In this document: positions 6,274-9,017 of the stretch, one piece after another | Numbering within the stretch: the first letter of the stretch is position 1 | Layout of the letters: every line of letters begins with the position of its first letter | DNA from: an uncultured Chitinophagaceae bacterium | GTDB lineage: Bacteria > Bacteroidota > Bacteroidia > Chitinophagales > Chitinophagaceae | Assembly: GCA_903841915.1 (NCBI GenBank) | Contig: CAIMKO010000178.1 | Location: 1 to 9,017, forward strand | DNA length: 9,017 nt | Reading direction: 5' to 3' | Made by a program: the position numbers and the translations under genes | The notes under the pieces: model-generated | The model's input: only the letters and a program-made list of their open reading frames with translations | What the model was told of the DNA's origin: nothing | The model's database searches: none

Positions 6274-6455
6274 AATTATTTTAGCGAAGGATAGCACACG
6301 GATAACACCGATGAAACAGAAATTCACAGAAATTTATTCAATCATTAGTCAAAACAAAGCTTCACGGATAATTGCTGCTTTGCAGCAATTCAAATCGGTT
6401 ATTATCAGTTATTTCAGTGTCACTCGCCTACCGGCAGGCAGGTCTGTGTTCTATA
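6274..6455. repeat. Dispersed intergenic repeat of ACACnGAT words, copy B
   Basis: This second copy has the same orientation as 2087-2265 and again lies between divergent genes. Left edge AATTATTTTAGCGAAG (6274-6289), right edge GTGTTCTAT (6446-6454). The left arm continues ACACGGATAACACCGATG, then AAACAGAAATTCACAGAAATTT, close to copy A. A perfect hairpin AATTGCTGC-TTT-GCAGCAATT (6370-6390) forms the apex. GCCTACCGGCAGGCAGGTC (6426-6444) is identical to the reverse complement of 2123-2141, yet it sits at the right end here and the left end in copy A. The remainder of the 422-base gap (6456-6645) holds a small inverted repeat TAACTC/GAGTTA (6464-6480) and a TGCGCAAA pair, and otherwise nothing I recognise. 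Confidence 0.75.
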
Positions 6456-6551
6456 TTTATTGCTAACTCAGTATGAGTTAAACTTAAAAAGCCATTCCCA
6501 TAATGTTTTCTGTAAGGCTTGAATATATTTCGATCATATCGCATAAAACTC

Positions 6552-6595
6552 TGCGCAAACTCTTTTACTCATATTCTCTGTGTTGAATTTGCGCA
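6552..6595. repeat. 8-bp inverted repeat upstream of the SpmA-SpmB gene
   Basis: TGCGCAAA (6552-6559) and TTTGCGCA (6588-6595) are exact inverted copies 28 bases apart, in an otherwise AT-rich leader ending 50 bases before the ATG. Each contains the palindrome TGCGCA. It could be a paired operator, but eight bases is short enough to arise by chance. Confidence 0.3.
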
Positions 6596-6645
6596 ACTAA
6601 ATAATAATTTACTTAAGTTGTGTATTGAAATAACCAATACTAACA

Positions 6646-8073
6646 ATGGCACTAAGCAGATTCTGGCTCGCGATCATTTTTTCTTCTGTTGTGTATATTC
6701 TCGCCATGCTTACATGGGGTTCTTCTTATTCCATTGATAATATCGTGAACGGTAAAAAAGATGATCCTGTTTTGGTGAAAGAAGTATTTATCGGCCAGCT
6801 TCCTTTGTCATTGCAGGATACACTCGCCAAAGCAAAAGATCATAAATACCAAACGGTCAATAAGGACACTACCTATTTTTTGGATAATACAGTTGTTAAG
6901 ATCACAACAGGAAAACTGGCAACGGATGGTATTCTTCCTACTTGTAAGAACACTATATTAGATTTGATCATTCCTTTAGTAGCTTATTTATCTTTCTTCT
7001 GTGGCATACTTCAATTATTGATCGATTCAGGTGCATCAGAAAAGCTGGCAAGATTCTTAAGTCCCGTTTTTATAAAAGTATTTCCCGATATCCCGCCCAA
7101 TCATCCTTCCATTTCTTATATGATGCTGAATTTTGCAGCTAACTTTTTAGGACTGGATTCTGCTGCTACGCCATTTGGATTAAAAGCCATGCAGAGTTTG
7201 CAGGAGATCAATCCGGATAAAGATAAAGCGAGTAATTCGCAGATCATGTTCATGTGTTTGCATGCGGCTGGGTTAACTTTGATACCCACTTCCATCATCG
7301 GTTATCGTGCTGCACAGAATGCACAAAATCCTGCTGATGTAATGCTGCCTTGCATTATTACCTCTTTTGTAGGAACCGTTGCAGCATTGGTAATAGTTGG
7401 GATACGGCAAAAAATAAATTTCAAGAGTGCTTCCTTATTATTGTCGCTGGCAGGAATTGTTGGATTGATCACGGGTCTATTAATTTATATCACCAGATTG
7501 GACCTTATTGAAAAGAATCATTTCACCAATAATATTTCGAATGTTATTTTATTGATGATCATCCTGATGATATTGGTGTATTCCTACACGAAAGAAAAAG
7601 TATTTGCAGCCAATAATAAAAATGTGTTCTCTTCTTTTGTAGAAGGAGCGATGAACGGATTGGAAACAGGTAAAACGGTATTTCCTTATATACTGGGAAT
7701 GCTGGTGGCCATTTCATTGTTCCGCAACAGCGGTGTATTTGAAATGATCTCTAATCTGATCTCAAAAATATTCATGGCATTCGGTATTCAGAAGAAGATC
7801 GTGGATGCTTTTCCTATTGCTATTTTGCGTCCATTCAATGCAGCGGGATCACGTGGTTTCATGATCGATGCCATGAAGACCTATGGCGTGGACTCTTTCA
7901 CAGCCAGACTTTCCTGTGTTTTTCAATGTGCTGCTGAAACAACATTTTATGTGATAGCCGTATATTTCGGTAGTGTGCGAATCAAGAATACAAGATATGC
8001 ATTATCAACAATGCTATTGGTTGATCTGATCTGTGTAATTGCAGCAATAGGCATTTGTTTACTGTTCTTTTAG
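6646..8073 (+). CDS. SpmA-SpmB fusion, nucleoside-recognition (Gate) domain membrane protein
   Basis: The 475-residue protein joins two Gate-domain halves that are separate spore maturation proteins in Bacillus. The first half carries NFLGLDSAATPFGLKAM (166-182) and LIPTSIIGYRAAQNAQNPADVMLP (212-235 region), the SpmA pattern. The second carries EGAMNGLETGKTVFPYILGM (333-352), RPFNAAGSRGF (395-405) and AAETTFYVIAVYFGS (429-443), the SpmB pattern. Transmembrane segments are visible near 7-24, 103-125, 235-253, 262-283, 297-313, 345-360 and 453-474. A polar stretch at about 28-100, between the first helix and the SpmA half, may be periplasmic. Spm proteins affect spore core dehydration in Bacillus; the role in non-sporulating Bacteroidota is unknown, and transport is only suggested by the fold. 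The start is the first ATG before the first helix; no Shine-Dalgarno. The next gene follows after 33 bases. Confidence 0.88.
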   Translation: MALSRFWLAIIFSSVVYILAMLTWGSSYSIDNIVNGKKDDPVLVKEVFIGQLPLSLQDTLAKAKDHKYQTVNKDTTYFLDNTVVKITTGKLATDGILPTCKNTILDLIIPLVAYLSFFCGILQLLIDSGASEKLARFLSPVFIKVFPDIPPNHPSISYMMLNFAANFLGLDSAATPFGLKAMQSLQEINPDKDKASNSQIMFMCLHAAGLTLIPTSIIGYRAAQNAQNPADVMLPCIITSFVGTVAALVIVGIRQKINFKSASLLLSLAGIVGLITGLLIYITRLDLIEKNHFTNNISNVILLMIILMILVYSYTKEKVFAANNKNVFSSFVEGAMNGLETGKTVFPYILGMLVAISLFRNSGVFEMISNLISKIFMAFGIQKKIVDAFPIAILRPFNAAGSRGFMIDAMKTYGVDSFTARLSCVFQCAAETTFYVIAVYFGSVRIKNTRYALSTMLLVDLICVIAAIGICLLFF

Positions 8074-8106
8074 GCTTTTAAATTTTTTGTTTTAACAGTT
8101 TCTGTT

Positions 8107-9017
8107 ATGTCATCTAAGAAAGTATTTGTCAGCGGTTGTTTTGATATGTTGCACAGCGGTCATGTTGCTTTTTTGAAAGAAGCCGCTTCTCTCGGTGATC
8201 TTTATGTTTGTATCGGTTCTGATAAAACGGTCTATGGTTTAAAGGGAAGATATCCGATCATCACAGAAGATGAAAGAAAATACATGATCGAATCACTGGA
8301 ATGTGTTCATGAATGCAGGATCAATTCAGGTAACGGATTGATGGACTTCATTTATGAATTCCACGATATACAACCCGATATTTTCTTTGTGAATGAAGAT
8401 GGCAATACCTTGGCCAAAAAGAAACTCTGTGAGCAGTATGGCACGCAATATATCATTGCACAAAGAATACCTTTTCAGCATTTGCCTTCGCGTTCTACCA
8501 CAGCATTAAGAACAACGAGTACGATCCCTTTTCGTATCGATCTGGCAGGGGGTTGGTTAGATCAGCCATTTGTTTCTAAATATCATCCGGGCGCCGTATT
8601 GACCATTTCCATTGAACCTACAGTTGAATTCAACAGCAGGAGTGGCATGGCAAGTAGTACACGCAATAAAGCCATTGATCTGTGGAAGATCGAAATACCG
8701 AACGGAGATCATGAACAATTGGCTAAAATATTATTCAGTTATGATAATCCTCCAGGCACTAAAGAGATATCCGGTTCACAGGATTCATTGGGGATTGTTT
8801 TACCCGGGCTGAATAAATTAAATTATCAGGAAGAAAATTATTGGCCCTCCACTATTGAAACAGTTGATGAGGAAGAAGTGTTGAGTTGGCTGGAAAGCCA
8901 TTTGTATCTTTTATCATTAGGACCAAGAGAAGGCAGTTATAAAGTGTTGAACAATACTTTTATCGATATGGAGTCTGCCAAAGCATTGGCCATTGCTACC
9001 GATGATTGCTGGAATGC
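8107..9017 (+). CDS. Bifunctional nucleotidyltransferase / GHMP kinase-like fusion, 3' end beyond window
   Basis: The frame is open from the ATG at 8107 to the window end, 303 codons. Residues 5-136 are a cytidylyltransferase-type nucleotidyltransferase: GCFDMLHSGH (10-19, with the HxGH signature), GDLYVCIGSD (30-39), PIITEDER (50-57) and a LPSRSTTALR block (126-135) like the ISTT motif. Residues 137 onward resemble sugar GHMP kinases of the fucokinase/heptokinase type: IPFRIDLAGGWLDQP (140-154), SGMASST (179-185), and ISGSQDSLGIVLPGLNKLNY (221-240), which resembles the GKQDQY-A-GG block of heptose kinases. Such a protein could phosphorylate a sugar and transfer a nucleotide to it, but the substrate is unknown. 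Motifs 1 and 2 are only about 25 residues apart, unusually close, and the loop lacks GLGSS, so the kinase half may be altered. No Shine-Dalgarno; probably co-transcribed with the SpmA-SpmB gene. Confidence 0.8.
   Translation, partial: MSSKKVFVSGCFDMLHSGHVAFLKEAASLGDLYVCIGSDKTVYGLKGRYPIITEDERKYMIESLECVHECRINSGNGLMDFIYEFHDIQPDIFFVNEDGNTLAKKKLCEQYGTQYIIAQRIPFQHLPSRSTTALRTTSTIPFRIDLAGGWLDQPFVSKYHPGAVLTISIEPTVEFNSRSGMASSTRNKAIDLWKIEIPNGDHEQLAKILFSYDNPPGTKEISGSQDSLGIVLPGLNKLNYQEENYWPSTIETVDEEEVLSWLESHLYLLSLGPREGSYKVLNNTFIDMESAKALAIATDDCWN

Noticed and set aside
8612..8812. 66-codon plus-strand frame inside the nucleotidyltransferase-GHMP gene
   Set aside because: It is an out-of-frame reading of a gene whose own frame carries clear GHMP and nucleotidyltransferase motifs.

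Overview
Most of the window (about 220 to 9017) looks like chromosome of a low-GC Bacteroidota bacterium, probably close to Chitinophagaceae. The evidence is a patatin/POTRA/beta-barrel outer-membrane protein, a fused SpmA-SpmB membrane protein, near absence of Shine-Dalgarno sequences, and AT-rich promoters with TAnnTTTG-like -7 boxes. The first ~217 bases differ: about 52% G+C (counted by eye), against about 33% in bases 241-300. They encode the N-terminus of a dUTPase of proteobacterial type, and the patatin gene is cut off in mid-barrel where this block begins. I read this as a chimeric join or contamination unless reads prove otherwise.

Layout: partial dut (1-217, -); 3'-truncated patatin-like gene (ends 199, starts 1986, -); divergent intergenic region with dispersed repeat copy A (2087-2265) and a probable promoter; U32 family protein (2356-3609, +) overlapping by one base with a small ferredoxin (3609-3830, +); a perfectly symmetric hairpin terminator (3841-3879) between convergent genes; a fibronectin type III protein (3887-4507, -); a 687-base non-coding stretch (4508-5194) with a twelve-unit, 21-bp phased palindromic array, a minus-strand terminator-like hairpin and an 11-bp inverted repeat; an alpha-oxoamine-synthase-like PLP enzyme (5195-6223, -); a second divergent intergenic region with repeat copy B (6274-6455); SpmA-SpmB fusion (6646-8073, +); and the first 303 codons of a nucleotidyltransferase/GHMP-kinase fusion (8107 to window end, +).

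How genes may work together: U32 and ferredoxin form a translationally coupled pair, suggesting an RNA-hydroxylating U32 enzyme with its own iron-sulfur electron carrier. The SpmA-SpmB gene and the nucleotidyltransferase-kinase gene are 33 bases apart with no visible terminator and are probably co-transcribed, though no functional link is evident. The other genes look like independent chromosomal units.

Most unusual items: the 21-bp palindrome array upstream of the Fn3 gene, the two dispersed repeats lying in divergent promoter regions with a GC-rich palindrome at different places in each, the compact nucleotidyltransferase-GHMP fusion, and the foreign dut junction. I saw no tRNA, rRNA, CRISPR array, transposase or phage gene.
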